Positions 32,588 through 40,469 of a DNA stretch of 64,000 nucleotides are shown here, piece by piece. Below the pieces are notes generated by a model. The model was not told where the DNA came from. It saw only the letters and a program-made list of their open reading frames with translations, and did not search any database. The number at the start of each line of letters is the position of its first letter. Within the stretch, counting starts at the first letter, position 1. The DNA is from Caldinitratiruptor microaerophilus (lineage in GTDB: Bacteria; Bacillota; Sulfobacillia; Symbiobacteriales; ZC4RG38), in the NCBI RefSeq assembly GCF_025999835.1, contig NZ_AP025628.1, forward strand, positions 2,232,001-2,296,000, read 5' to 3'. The translations under genes were made by a program, and so were the position numbers.

Positions 32588-33163
32588 TCACCGTGAACCG
32601 CCCTTCCCCGGTACCCGAACGGCCGCGGAACGGCGCCGCACGGACAGCCCCATCCAGAGGGATGTGATCGCGGCGAGGAAGCCCAGCAGTACGGCGCCCC
32701 GAGCCTCTTCGGACCAGACGCCGCCCACGTTCTCGGTGAGCGAGGCGACCAGCCGCTGCCCGGCTACCTCCACTTCGACGCGCACCTGCCAGATCCCCCT
32801 GGCCGGGTAGCGGACCTCTGCCCGGTAGAGGCCCGGCTGCCCCGCCGGCGCGAACGTGCCGTCCACCAGACCGCTCAGTCCGGCGCCGCTGGTGGCGTAG
32901 ACGGCCCCCGGCAGTTCCGCTTCCAGCCGGGCCCGGGCGCCGGCGACGGGAACGCCGGCCGGATCGGTCAGTCGCAGTGTGTAGACCGCGCGGCCGTCCT
33001 GCATGGCTTCCCCGGTGACCTCCGCCCGGAGCCCTCCGGCGCCGGTCGCGCGGGCGGAGCCGGCCCCGGCGGGGGCGACGAGAAGCCCGAGCCACAGTAC
33101 TGCGGCCAGCGCAACTCGGATGGCAGAGGACCGCATCCCGGCGGAAAAGGCAGCGTCATTCAC
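32588..33163 (-). CDS. membrane-anchored beta-domain protein of the ccm operon
   Basis: A 191-residue exported protein with a signal sequence (IRVALAAVLWLGLLVAPAGA), an Ig/transthyretin-like domain (about 40-140, TLRLTDPAGVPVAGARARLE, recalling YtkA/FixH-type domains) and a C-terminal transmembrane helix. The GTG at 33163 overlaps the ccmD stop by eight bases. It resembles the protein at 28003. The function is unknown; position suggests a role in cytochrome assembly or copper delivery. Confidence 0.65.
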   Translation of the reverse strand: MNDAAFSAGMRSSAIRVALAAVLWLGLLVAPAGAGSARATGAGGLRAEVTGEAMQDGRAVYTLRLTDPAGVPVAGARARLEAELPGAVYATSGAGLSGLVDGTFAPAGQPGLYRAEVRYPARGIWQVRVEVEVAGQRLVASLTENVGGVWSEEARGAVLLGFLAAITSLWMGLSVRRRSAAVRVPGKGGSR

Positions 33164-33290
33164 GGGGCGCCAGCCTCTCCCGCACCGTCTGCAGTTCCTC
33201 CTCCAGCCGCCGCTGACGGGCCGAAAGGACGAGCAGGTAGGCGAAGAGCAGGACCCATACCGCCGCGTACCCGAAAAACAGGTAGATCAT
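33156..33290 (-). CDS. ccmD: CcmD-like small membrane protein
   Basis: A 44-residue protein with one transmembrane helix (IYLFFGYAAVWVLLFAYLLVL) followed by a charged helix (SARQRRLEEELQTVRERL). This is the CcmD pattern. CcmD helps release haem-loaded CcmE from the CcmABC complex. The ATG at 33290 overlaps the ccmC stop (ATGA), and its own end overlaps the next gene. Confidence 0.85.
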   Translation of the reverse strand: MIYLFFGYAAVWVLLFAYLLVLSARQRRLEEELQTVRERLAPRE

Positions 33291-34006
33291 CCGGACATCG
33301 CCCCCTCGCCCGCCCGTGCGCGCAGGGCCGCCAGGGCCTCCCGTACGGCCTCGAGGCGGGCACGCTGCTGCAGGAACCACCCGTAGACCAGGGTGAAGGC
33401 GAGCGTCATGGCGACCATGGCGGGGACCATCCGAGGGTCTACGTTCACCTGCCCCTCCCTGACCACGAGCGGGTGGATCGAGCGCCACCAGGTCACCGAG
33501 AGGTGGACCACCGGAACGTTGGCGAACGCCACGATCCCGTAGACGGCGGCGTACCGCGCCCGGCGGGCGTCTCCCTCGGCTGCGGACCGGATCAGCAGGT
33601 ATCCGACGTACATGAACCAGAGGATCAGGCTGGTCGTGAGGCGCGGGTCCCAGGTCCACCACGTGTTCCACACCGGCCGGGCCCAGAGCGAGCCGGTGAC
33701 GAGGACGAGGGTCATGAAGAGAACCCCGACCTCCCCGGAGGCGTACGCGAGCCGGTCCCACCGCCGGTCCCGCGTCACCAGGTAGAGCGCGCTGCCCACG
33801 AGGACCACCGTGAACGCGAGGAAGCCGTTCCAGGCCACCGCCACGTGCAGGTAGAACAGGCGCTGGACGTCACCGAGGTGCACGTCCCGTGGGGCCTGGA
33901 CCAGTGCCAGGTACAGGCCGGCGACGATTGCCACCGCCCCGGCCAGGGCCAGGAGTGGCCCACCGACCCGACTCGCGGCCGGCGGGCGCGCCCGTGACTC
34001 CCGCAA
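33287..34006 (-). CDS. ccmC: haem exporter/handling protein CcmC
   Basis: A 239-residue protein with six helices and the haem-handling Trp-rich motif (VWNTWWTWDPRLTTSLILW) near residue 110. The flanking His residues are in FYLHVAVAWNGF and VPVVHLSVTWWRSIHP. It presents haem to CcmE. The TTG at 34006 follows GGAGGTG by eight bases; longer versions of the frame overlap ccmB as a shadow. It sits between ccmB and ccmD in the usual ABCD order. Confidence 0.95.
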   Translation of the reverse strand: MRESRARPPAASRVGGPLLALAGAVAIVAGLYLALVQAPRDVHLGDVQRLFYLHVAVAWNGFLAFTVVLVGSALYLVTRDRRWDRLAYASGEVGVLFMTLVLVTGSLWARPVWNTWWTWDPRLTTSLILWFMYVGYLLIRSAAEGDARRARYAAVYGIVAFANVPVVHLSVTWWRSIHPLVVREGQVNVDPRMVPAMVAMTLAFTLVYGWFLQQRARLEAVREALAALRARAGEGAMSG

Positions 34007-34011
34007 CGACC

Positions 34012-34689
34012 CTACACCTCCACCAGGGACTCGAACAGGACGTACGGCAGTGCGAGGGCTGCGGCGTCGTAAGCGACCAGAAGCCTCAGCCACAGGCCGG
34101 CGTCTTGCACGGCGCCGGGATCCAGGACCCCCCGCGTGACCTGTACCACCCCCAGGACGAGGGGGACCAGGACCGGGAAGAGCAGCACCGGCAGGAGCGC
34201 CTCCCCGGCCCGCGTCGCCGCGGCCAGCGCCGCCAGGAGGGTCCCCGTGGCCGCAAACCCCACGGTCCCCAGGAGGAGGACCGGCACGAGGGCCAGCGGC
34301 CGGCCGGCGGGACGGTAGTCGAAGAAGAGGAAGTAGGCCGGCACCGCGACAGCCTCCAGCAGCAGGAGGAGGACGGCGTTGGCGAAGAGCTTGCCGTAGT
34401 AGATCGCCGCCCGGTCCACGGGCGCCAGCATGAGCCCGGCCAGCGTGCCGCCCCGAACCTCCCCGAAGAACGACCGGTAGACCCCCAGCATCCCGGCGAA
34501 GAAGACGGTGAGCCACAGGAGACCCGGAAAGACTTGCGGCAGCGCCTCTCTTGCCGGGTCGAGCGCGAAGTTCCACAGGGCCCCGGCGATCAGCGCGAAC
34601 ACCACCATCACGGGGACCACTTCCCGGGACCGGAGTTCCGTCTGCAGGTCCTTCCGGCAGATGGCCAGCGCCGTTCGCAGGAGGCTCAT
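34012..34689 (-). CDS. ccmB: CcmB, membrane subunit of the CcmAB haem-release ABC complex
   Basis: A 225-residue protein with six helices. Family features include AICRKDLQTELRSREVVPVM at the start, WLTVFFAGMLGVYRSFFGE, and LLFPVLVPLVLGVVQVT. It works with CcmA to release haem-CcmE from CcmC. The ATG at 34689 overlaps the ccmA stop by four bases, and ccmC follows after five bases. Confidence 0.95.
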   Translation of the reverse strand: MSLLRTALAICRKDLQTELRSREVVPVMVVFALIAGALWNFALDPAREALPQVFPGLLWLTVFFAGMLGVYRSFFGEVRGGTLAGLMLAPVDRAAIYYGKLFANAVLLLLLEAVAVPAYFLFFDYRPAGRPLALVPVLLLGTVGFAATGTLLAALAAATRAGEALLPVLLFPVLVPLVLGVVQVTRGVLDPGAVQDAGLWLRLLVAYDAAALALPYVLFESLVEV

Positions 34690-35372
34690 CTCGACCCCTC
34701 GCCCGCAAGCGCGCGCAGCGCCCACCCCGCCGGCCCCTCCGCGAGCCGGCCCTCGCGCAGGGTGAGCCAGCGACAGGCCAGCCCCTCGAGCTCGGACGGA
34801 TCGTGGGTGACCACCAGAGCCGCCCCGCCGCGGTCCCGGTGCTCCCGGAGGAGCCCCCGGAGCACCCCGGCCCCCTCGGCGTCGAGCCCCGTGAACGGCT
34901 CGTCCAGGAGCAGCACCGGTGGGTCGTGGAGGAGCGCCCGGGCCAGGGTGAGACGCTGCCGCATGCCGTGGGAGAGCCGGGCCACCTGCAGATGGGTATG
35001 GGGCTGTAGCCCCACCCGCTCCAGAAGGACGGCCGCCCGGCGGAGCGTCTGGGCGCGGCCCAGGCCGTAGAGCCGGCCGTAGAACTCCAGGTTCTCTGCC
35101 ACGGTCAGGGTCGTGTACAGGAGGGACTCGTGCAGGACCACCCCGAGCCGCCGGCGGAGCTCCGCTCCGTCCTCCCGGGCATCCCGGCCCTCGATCCGGA
35201 CGCAACCCGCCTCCGGCCGGAGGAGGAGCGCCAGGATCCGGATCAATGTGGACTTGCCGGCCCCGTTCGGTCCCACCAGGCCCACCACCTCGCCCGGACG
35301 CACGTGCAGGCTCACCCCGGCCAGCACGACCTGGTGCCCCACCCGGTACCAGACCCCCTCGGCGCGGATCAC
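34686..35372 (-). CDS. ccmA: CcmA, ATPase of the haem-release ABC complex
   Basis: A 228-residue ABC ATPase: Walker A GPNGAGKSTLIRIL, a Q-loop variant (VVLHESLLYTTLTV), signature LSHGMRQRLTLARALL, Walker B PVLLLDEPFTGLD and switch His in VVTHDPSE. The GTG at 35372 overlaps the stop of the preceding 261-residue gene (GTGA). The assignment to CcmA follows from its place directly before ccmB and ccmC. Confidence 0.95.
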   Translation of the reverse strand: MIRAEGVWYRVGHQVVLAGVSLHVRPGEVVGLVGPNGAGKSTLIRILALLLRPEAGCVRIEGRDAREDGAELRRRLGVVLHESLLYTTLTVAENLEFYGRLYGLGRAQTLRRAAVLLERVGLQPHTHLQVARLSHGMRQRLTLARALLHDPPVLLLDEPFTGLDAEGAGVLRGLLREHRDRGGAALVVTHDPSELEGLACRWLTLREGRLAEGPAGWALRALAGEGSR

Positions 35373-36154
35373 GGCCGGCTCACTCCGGCCCGCGCCAGGA
35401 GCCGGCGCCCCGACCGCCGCGTCCCGACGACCGCCGCCGCGAAGGCCACGACGATGAAGGCGAAGTTGATCGCGACCTTGAGCGGGTTCCCGCCGTGGGC
35501 GTGGGCAATCTCCCGCTCGCCGGGAGCCAGGGGCGGGGCCTCCGAGAGCCCGCCGGCAGGGTTCGTCGGGTCGGCCGGACCCGGGGCGGGGGCCCGGACC
35601 TGCACCGACAGAGAGGTCCCGGGTGGTACCGTTCCCGGCGTCTGATAGAGTTCGAACCGGATGCCTTCCAGCTCGAAGAGCCCCTGGTTGACGAGCCGGG
35701 GAGCCTCGACCTCGGCCCCCTGCGGCACGGCGAGGTCGAAGCGCCCCACCCCCGCCGGGAAGGCGAGGGACAGATTCGCGTCGCCGGGCGGGAGCGACAC
35801 CGCCACGCCGATCTGGCGCCCGGCCCCCGCTTCGAGCCCGCGCCGGTCCACCAGGGCTCCGCCTTCCGGCTGCAGCTCCCCGGGGGTCTCGCTGCCCCCG
35901 AGTACCACCTCGACCTGCCGGGCCGCGTCCGGCAGCGGCACGACCAGACGGTCGACGCGGCCGGGACCCGGATTCCGGAAGTCCGCCAGGATCATGCCCG
36001 ACCAACCCCCGTCCCGGGGGACCACCACCATGCGGAGGTGCACGAGCACCGGGGGCGTGCCGGTGTCATCTTGTCCCGCGCGGGCGACGGCCGGGGCCAC
36101 GACAAGGGCGAACGCCGCCAAGAACAGGGCGACTCCGGACCGGCGCCGGCTCAT
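35369..36154 (-). CDS. exported protein with C-terminal membrane anchor in the ccm operon
   Basis: A 261-residue protein with a signal peptide (GVALFLAAFALVVAPAVARA), a beta-rich extracellular domain (about 30-190), a Pro-rich linker and one transmembrane helix (VAINFAFIVVAFAAAVV). It overlaps both neighbours by four bases, so it is firmly part of the operon. I do not recognise a family. It may take the place of missing chaperone functions of CcmI or CcmH. Confidence 0.6.
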   Translation of the reverse strand: MSRRRSGVALFLAAFALVVAPAVARAGQDDTGTPPVLVHLRMVVVPRDGGWSGMILADFRNPGPGRVDRLVVPLPDAARQVEVVLGGSETPGELQPEGGALVDRRGLEAGAGRQIGVAVSLPPGDANLSLAFPAGVGRFDLAVPQGAEVEAPRLVNQGLFELEGIRFELYQTPGTVPPGTSLSVQVRAPAPGPADPTNPAGGLSEAPPLAPGEREIAHAHGGNPLKVAINFAFIVVAFAAAVVGTRRSGRRLLARAGVSRP

Positions 36155-36426
36155 CGGGACCCCTCCTCCGCGTCAAGAAGCGCCGCCGCCTGCTCGAGGA
36201 GCGCTTCCCGCAGCGTCTGGTACTCCTCCTCGGACATCTTCCCCGAGCGGTAGTCGTACTCGAGGTCGGCGAGCCGGGCGTAGACCTTCTCCCGTTCCTG
36301 AAGCGGGTCCGGGGGCTCCTCGTCGAAGGCGGGGCCGCTCTCCCGGCGCCTCAGGGGGGCCAGGGCGAAGGCGGCGAGGGCCAGGAAGAGGAACCCGCCC
36401 ACCGCGTACGGCAGGTAGGAAGTCAA
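36151..36426 (-). CDS. CcmI-like short membrane protein
   Basis: A 91-residue protein: one N-terminal helix (YAVGGFLFLALAAFALAPL) and a helical tail YARLADLEYDYRSGKMSEEEYQTLREALLEQA, split here at its SEEEY turn. The LxDLExDxxxGKxxEEEYxxLR pattern is that of the membrane-proximal part of CcmI and of SHOCT-like segments. The TPR part of full CcmI is absent. It lies just after ccmH and overlaps the next gene by four bases. Confidence 0.7.
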   Translation of the reverse strand: MTSYLPYAVGGFLFLALAAFALAPLRRRESGPAFDEEPPDPLQEREKVYARLADLEYDYRSGKMSEEEYQTLREALLEQAAALLDAEEGSR

Positions 36427-36458
36427 CTCTCCGGCTCACCTCACAGACAGGGAACGTC

Positions 36459-36986
36459 TCAGAAGAACTCCAGCCACTCGGCGGCGGCGCGAGCGCGGGA
36501 ACGTGCGGACGGCCTGCGGGCCCGGGGGCCAGGGCCCGGGGCCCCCTCCGCAGCGCCTCCCGCGCCGGGGCTGTCCGCTCCGCCCGGGTAGACCCGCAGC
36601 CAGCGGCGCAGGAGCGTGACCAGGACGGCCCCGCCAAGGGCGACCGCGGCGAACGGAGCCAGCCACATGAGCCAGAACACCCCGCGCCGCGGGGGGTACA
36701 TGAGGATCCACGCCCCGTACCGGGCCTCGTACGCCGCCAGGATCTGCTCCGGTGTCTCGCCGGCGTGGAGGCGCCGCTCCACGTCGGCGACGATCTCCCG
36801 CGAGGGCAGGGTGTCCGAATCCCAGGCGGACAGGTTCTTGCAGAGCGGGCAGCGGATCTGCCTGGCCACCGCCCGGACCTGGTCGGCCGTATGCACGGCG
36901 CCGGCAGGGCGGGCACCGCCGAGGACCATGAGGATGGAGGCGGCCAGGGCCAGCAGAGCCGCACGCACCCGGGACACGGCGGTCAC
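36459..36986 (-). CDS. ccmH: CcmH/NrfF-like apocytochrome thiol oxidoreductase
   Basis: A 175-residue protein with a signal peptide and a CcmH domain. The redox pair is in IRCPLCKNLSAWDSDT (C-x2-C) near residue 46, followed by GETPEQILAAYEARYGAWILMYPP. One transmembrane helix comes next (LMWLAPFAAVALGGAVLV), then an Arg/Pro-rich tail. It reduces the CxxCH thiols of apocytochrome c. The GTG at 36986 follows GGGGAGGT and overlaps the ccmF stop. Confidence 0.92.
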   Translation of the reverse strand: MTAVSRVRAALLALAASILMVLGGARPAGAVHTADQVRAVARQIRCPLCKNLSAWDSDTLPSREIVADVERRLHAGETPEQILAAYEARYGAWILMYPPRRGVFWLMWLAPFAAVALGGAVLVTLLRRWLRVYPGGADSPGAGGAAEGAPGPGPRARRPSARSRARAAAEWLEFF

Positions 36987-39016
36987 CTCCCCGTGAGGCC
37001 GGTCACCGGGGCCGTGGTCGGGCCGGCCTCCGCCGGCGCCGGCAGCGTCCCCGGGGTACCCACCCGCCGGCCGGAGGTCACGCGCTCGGGTTCAGGCCAC
37101 AGGGCGACGAGCGTCCCGGCCAGGAGCAGGTACTGGCCGATCCAGACCCAGGCGACCAGCGGGTTGATGTAGATCTTGTAAGAGGCGGCCCCGGTGTCGT
37201 CCCAGCCGCCAAGCACCACGTAGAGATCCTCAGCCAGGCCGCCCAGGACGGCGACCTCCGTGGTGGGCTGCTCGTTGTAACGGAAGAGCTGCTTCTCGGG
37301 GCGCAGGACCCCGATGTCCCGGCCGTCCTTGCTCACCCCGAGCCGGGCGAACACCTCCACGTGGTCGTCCTCCCGCGCTGCCCACACCCCGCGGTGGGTG
37401 AGCACGTACCGCCCCATCGCGAACGGCTCTCCGGGCCGCAGCGTCACGGTGGCCTCCTGGCTGTACGCGCTCGACCCGATGAAGCCGGTCACCATGACGA
37501 CGATGGCGAGGTGGACCAGGTACCCGCCGTAACGCCGCCGGTTGCGGCTGATGAGGCGCACGAGCGCGACGGGGATGCGCTCGCCGGTCACCTGGCACCG
37601 GGCCTGCACGCCGCGGATGAACTCCTGCACGTGCGCGGCGGCCGCAAATGCGGCCACGGTGAAACCCACCAGCGGAGCCGTGCGGGTGACCCCTGCCAGC
37701 AGCAACACGGCGGCCGCGAGCGTGGCGAACGCGACCGGGTAGAGGTAGGAATGGGCCAGGTTTTCCATCTGCGCCCGCCGCCACGGCAGCAGCGGCCCGA
37801 GACCCATGAGGAGGACCAGGGCGAGCCCGAGGGGCACGTTCACCTGGTTGAAGAAGGGCGGGCCCACCCCGACCTTCATGCCGGTGACCAGCTCCGACGT
37901 CACGGGGAGAAGGGTGCCCCACAGGGTGGCGAAGGTGATCCCCAGGAGGAGCAGGTTGTTCAGCAGGAAGGAGGCCTCGCGGCTGAGGAGCGACTCGATC
38001 CCGTGCGGGCTGGCGTACACGCGCGAGCGGTCGATGAGCAGGTAGACGGACACGACCGCCATGATCCCGATGAAGCCGAGGAAGAACGCCCCCAGCGGCC
38101 CGTTGGCGAACGCGTGGACGGAGACGACCACGCCGCTCCGGGTCAGAAACGTGCCGAAGATCGTCAGCAGGAAGGTGATGACGATGAGGACCACGTTCCA
38201 GCCCTTGAGCATGCCCCGCTGCTCCTGGACCACCGCGGTGTGAAGGAACGCCGTCCCGGTGAGCCACGGCATGAGCGACGAGTTCTCGACCGGATCCCAG
38301 GCCCAGTAGCCCCCCCAGCCGAGCTCCACGTACGCCCACTGGCCCCCGTAGAGGATCCCCATGCTGAGGAACAGCCACGCCAGGAGCGTCCAGCGGCGGG
38401 TCACCCGGAGCCACACGTCGCCCGTGTCCCCGGTGATGAGCGCCGCCATCGCGTACGCGTAGGGCACCGAGAACCCCACGTAGCCGAGGTACGTGTAGAT
38501 GGGATGCAGCATCATCCCCGGATTCTGGAGGAGCGGGTTGAGACCTCGTCCCTCCGCAGCCGGCTCAGGCAGCAGGCGGAACGGCGGGCTGACGAAGTTC
38601 ACCAGCGTCAGGAAGAACACGGCGGTCACCAGCAGGAACGTTCCGACCCACGGTTGGAGCCGCCCGGCGCCGGGATGACGAGTGGAGACGGCCGCGGCGC
38701 TCAAAAGGCTCAGCACCCAGACCCACAGGAGCAGCGAGCCGGCGTTGCCGCCCCAGAAGGCGCCGATCTTGTACAGGAGGTCGAGGTCGCGCGTGGTGTA
38801 GTTCGCCACGTACTCGTACCGGAAGTCCGACGTGACGAGAAGGAACAGCAGCGCGGCCGAGGCAACGGTCGTCAGCAGGGCCACGCCGTAGAGCGCCCTC
38901 CGCCCGACCTCCACCCAGCGCCCGTCCCGCCGCACCGCCCCCAGCACGAACGCCGCGATCCCGAACACGGCCGCGACGAGGGCCCCGGCGAGGGCCAGCC
39001 TTCCCAGGGTGCCCAT
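36983..39016 (-). CDS. ccmF: CcmF, haem lyase subunit of cytochrome c maturation
   Basis: A 677-residue protein with about 14 helices. The Trp-rich haem motif is GGYWAWDPVENSSLMPWLTGTA near residue 230, preceded by YVELGWGG. Conserved His residues are in LHPIYTYLGYVGF and AFLHTAVVQEQRG. It attaches haem from CcmE to apocytochromes. The ATG at 39016 shares its A with the ccmE stop (TGATG). The C-terminal extracellular domain between the last two helices is present. Confidence 0.96.
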   Translation of the reverse strand: MGTLGRLALAGALVAAVFGIAAFVLGAVRRDGRWVEVGRRALYGVALLTTVASAALLFLLVTSDFRYEYVANYTTRDLDLLYKIGAFWGGNAGSLLLWVWVLSLLSAAAVSTRHPGAGRLQPWVGTFLLVTAVFFLTLVNFVSPPFRLLPEPAAEGRGLNPLLQNPGMMLHPIYTYLGYVGFSVPYAYAMAALITGDTGDVWLRVTRRWTLLAWLFLSMGILYGGQWAYVELGWGGYWAWDPVENSSLMPWLTGTAFLHTAVVQEQRGMLKGWNVVLIVITFLLTIFGTFLTRSGVVVSVHAFANGPLGAFFLGFIGIMAVVSVYLLIDRSRVYASPHGIESLLSREASFLLNNLLLLGITFATLWGTLLPVTSELVTGMKVGVGPPFFNQVNVPLGLALVLLMGLGPLLPWRRAQMENLAHSYLYPVAFATLAAAVLLLAGVTRTAPLVGFTVAAFAAAAHVQEFIRGVQARCQVTGERIPVALVRLISRNRRRYGGYLVHLAIVVMVTGFIGSSAYSQEATVTLRPGEPFAMGRYVLTHRGVWAAREDDHVEVFARLGVSKDGRDIGVLRPEKQLFRYNEQPTTEVAVLGGLAEDLYVVLGGWDDTGAASYKIYINPLVAWVWIGQYLLLAGTLVALWPEPERVTSGRRVGTPGTLPAPAEAGPTTAPVTGLTGR

Positions 39017-39471
39017 CAGGAGGTCCCCTTCCCGGCGGCCTCCGCCGTACCGCCCGGCGGCCGGTATCCCGGCGGGGCCGGTTCTCCCTCGTAGCGGGAC
39101 GGGCACTTGATCATGACCTTGGACGCGACGACCCGGCCGTCCGGGGACAGCCTTCCCTCCACGATGGCCTCCCAGCCGTCGTTCATGTTGTCCGGCTTGA
39201 TCCCCTCGTAGACCACGGGCAGGCGCGCGCCGGAATCCCCCGCCACCTCGAACTCGAGCCGGGTGCCGAGGTTCTTCACCTCCACGGTCTCGCCCACGAT
39301 CTTCCCCATCACCCGCACGGAGCGCCCGGTGTACCGCGTGCGGGCCCGGACCAGTTCGTCCACGGTCATGTAGTACGAGGTGGACTGGCGGAGCCCCGTC
39401 ACCATCAGGTACGCCGTGGCCGCGACCACCACTCCCAACGCCAACCCGATCCGGAGGCGTGCGCGCCTCAT
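39016..39471 (-). CDS. ccmE: CcmE haem chaperone with CxxxY motif
   Basis: A 151-residue protein: one N-terminal helix, then an OB-fold (VDELVRARTRYTGRSVRVMGKIV, LPVVYEGIKPDNMNDGWEAIVEG, VASKVMIKC). The haem-binding motif, HxxxY in proteobacterial CcmE, is C123-PSR-Y127 here. That is the CxxxY variant described for the so-called System I* of some archaea and Desulfovibrio. The tail is Pro/Gly-rich. It is followed by ccmF with one base of overlap and preceded by a TlpA-like gene. Confidence 0.94.
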   Translation of the reverse strand: MRRARLRIGLALGVVVAATAYLMVTGLRQSTSYYMTVDELVRARTRYTGRSVRVMGKIVGETVEVKNLGTRLEFEVAGDSGARLPVVYEGIKPDNMNDGWEAIVEGRLSPDGRVVASKVMIKCPSRYEGEPAPPGYRPPGGTAEAAGKGTS

Positions 39472-39475
39472 CCTG

Positions 39476-40006
39476 TCACCTCGCCGGCGACCCTCCCACG
39501 GCCTCCACCTGACGCACGAACTCGCGCATCTGGGCCAGGGTCATGGGGCCGATGTACTTGAGCCGGATGATGCCGTTCGCGTCGAGGAAGAACGTCTCCG
39601 GGATGCCCGTGAGGCCGTAACGCGTGGCCAGCTCGTCGGTCCGATCCAGGACGATGGTGAAGGTGATCCCGTACTGGTCCACGAAGCGCCGCACCGTGTC
39701 CACGGGTTCCGCCCGGTCGACGCCGACGATGCGGACCCGGCCTCCCATCTCCTCGTGCAGCTGCTGGAAGGCCGGCATCTCCTGCTTGCAAGGGGGGCAC
39801 CACGTGGCCCAGAAGTTGAGGATCACGAGCTGCCCCCGCAGCGAGGACAGCCGCACGGGGTTCCCGTCCAGGTCGGGGAGCGTGAAGTCCGGCGCCGGAC
39901 TCCCGACCTCGGCCACCCGGGTCGACTGACCCACCCGGATCGCGCCCAGCACGGCCAGGACGGCGGTGAGGGCCAGCACCGAGATGAGCCACAGCCGCTT
40001 GCGCAT
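39476..40006 (-). CDS. TlpA/ResA/CcmG-like membrane-anchored thioredoxin
   Basis: A 176-residue protein with an N-terminal anchor (LWLISVLALTAVLAVLGAI) and a thioredoxin fold with the redox site NFWATWCPPCKQEMPAF near residue 70 and the cis-Pro region GIPETFFLD. It is the likely CcmG/ResA equivalent that reduces CcmH or apocytochrome thiols on the outer face. It is the first gene of the ccm operon (ATG at 40006, GGGGGAG upstream), four bases before ccmE. Confidence 0.93.
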   Translation of the reverse strand: MRKRLWLISVLALTAVLAVLGAIRVGQSTRVAEVGSPAPDFTLPDLDGNPVRLSSLRGQLVILNFWATWCPPCKQEMPAFQQLHEEMGGRVRIVGVDRAEPVDTVRRFVDQYGITFTIVLDRTDELATRYGLTGIPETFFLDANGIIRLKYIGPMTLAQMREFVRQVEAVGGSPAR

Positions 40007-40092
40007 GCGTCTCCCCCTTCTCTGGCCGCGGCCGCCCCGGGGTCAGAGCAAGGTTAGCACTTAAGTTTGAAGAAAGTGTGTAGGGTCAGCAT

Positions 40093-40128
40093 GCGGGCCG
40101 CCTGCACCGCAGGGTGCAGGCGGCCCGC
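40093..40128. terminator. strong hairpin between the YHS gene and the ccm operon
   Basis: A 16-bp perfect stem, GCGGGCCGCCTGCACC (40093-40108) with its complement at 40113-40128, loop GCAG. There is no U-tract on either strand, so it is either a rho-dependent or processing hairpin downstream of the minus-strand YHS gene. Confidence 0.5.
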
Positions 40129-40154
40129 GTCCCCCGGGACCCCGTCCGGGTCAC

Positions 40155-40361
40155 TCAGCAGCAGTGGTGCCCGCCGTGGCCGTGTCCGTGACCGCCGTGC
40201 CCGTGACCGTGGTGCTCCCCCCCGACGTACTTGCCGGGATCCCGGTCGAACTCCTTCTTGCACGCGGGCGAGCAGAAGTAGTACGTCTGCCCTCCGTACA
40301 CCGACGTCGCCGCGGCCTTGCCGGGGTCCACGTCCATGCCGCAAACCAGGTCCTTCGCCAA
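40155..40361 (-). CDS. YHS-domain metal-binding protein with His-rich tail
   Basis: A 68-residue protein. The YHS domain shows VCGMDVDPGKAAATSVYGGQ, TYYFCSPACKKEF and DPGKYVG; the metal cysteines are Cys7, Cys30 and Cys34. The tail is EHHGHGHGGHGHGHGGHHCC, split from the domain by GG. YHS proteins bind copper or other soft metals. The TTG start at 40361 has GGAGG upstream. It lies next to the Rieske and copper genes, so copper handling is likely. Confidence 0.85.
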   Translation of the reverse strand: MAKDLVCGMDVDPGKAAATSVYGGQTYYFCSPACKKEFDRDPGKYVGGEHHGHGHGGHGHGHGGHHCC

Positions 40362-40469
40362 GTGGTTCGCCTCCTTCCGGATGTCCGCAGGCGGACCTCC
40401 GTGATCTGGAACCGGGGGCCGGGGTCTGCCTCGCGCCCTCCAGGATTCCCGGAATCAGGACGCCGGCGG

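Noticed and set aside
37361-39094. A 577-codon plus-strand open frame opposite ccmF and ccmE
   Set aside because: The minus strand encodes clear CcmF and CcmE. The plus frame is a His/Glu/Asp/Arg-rich shadow without domains.
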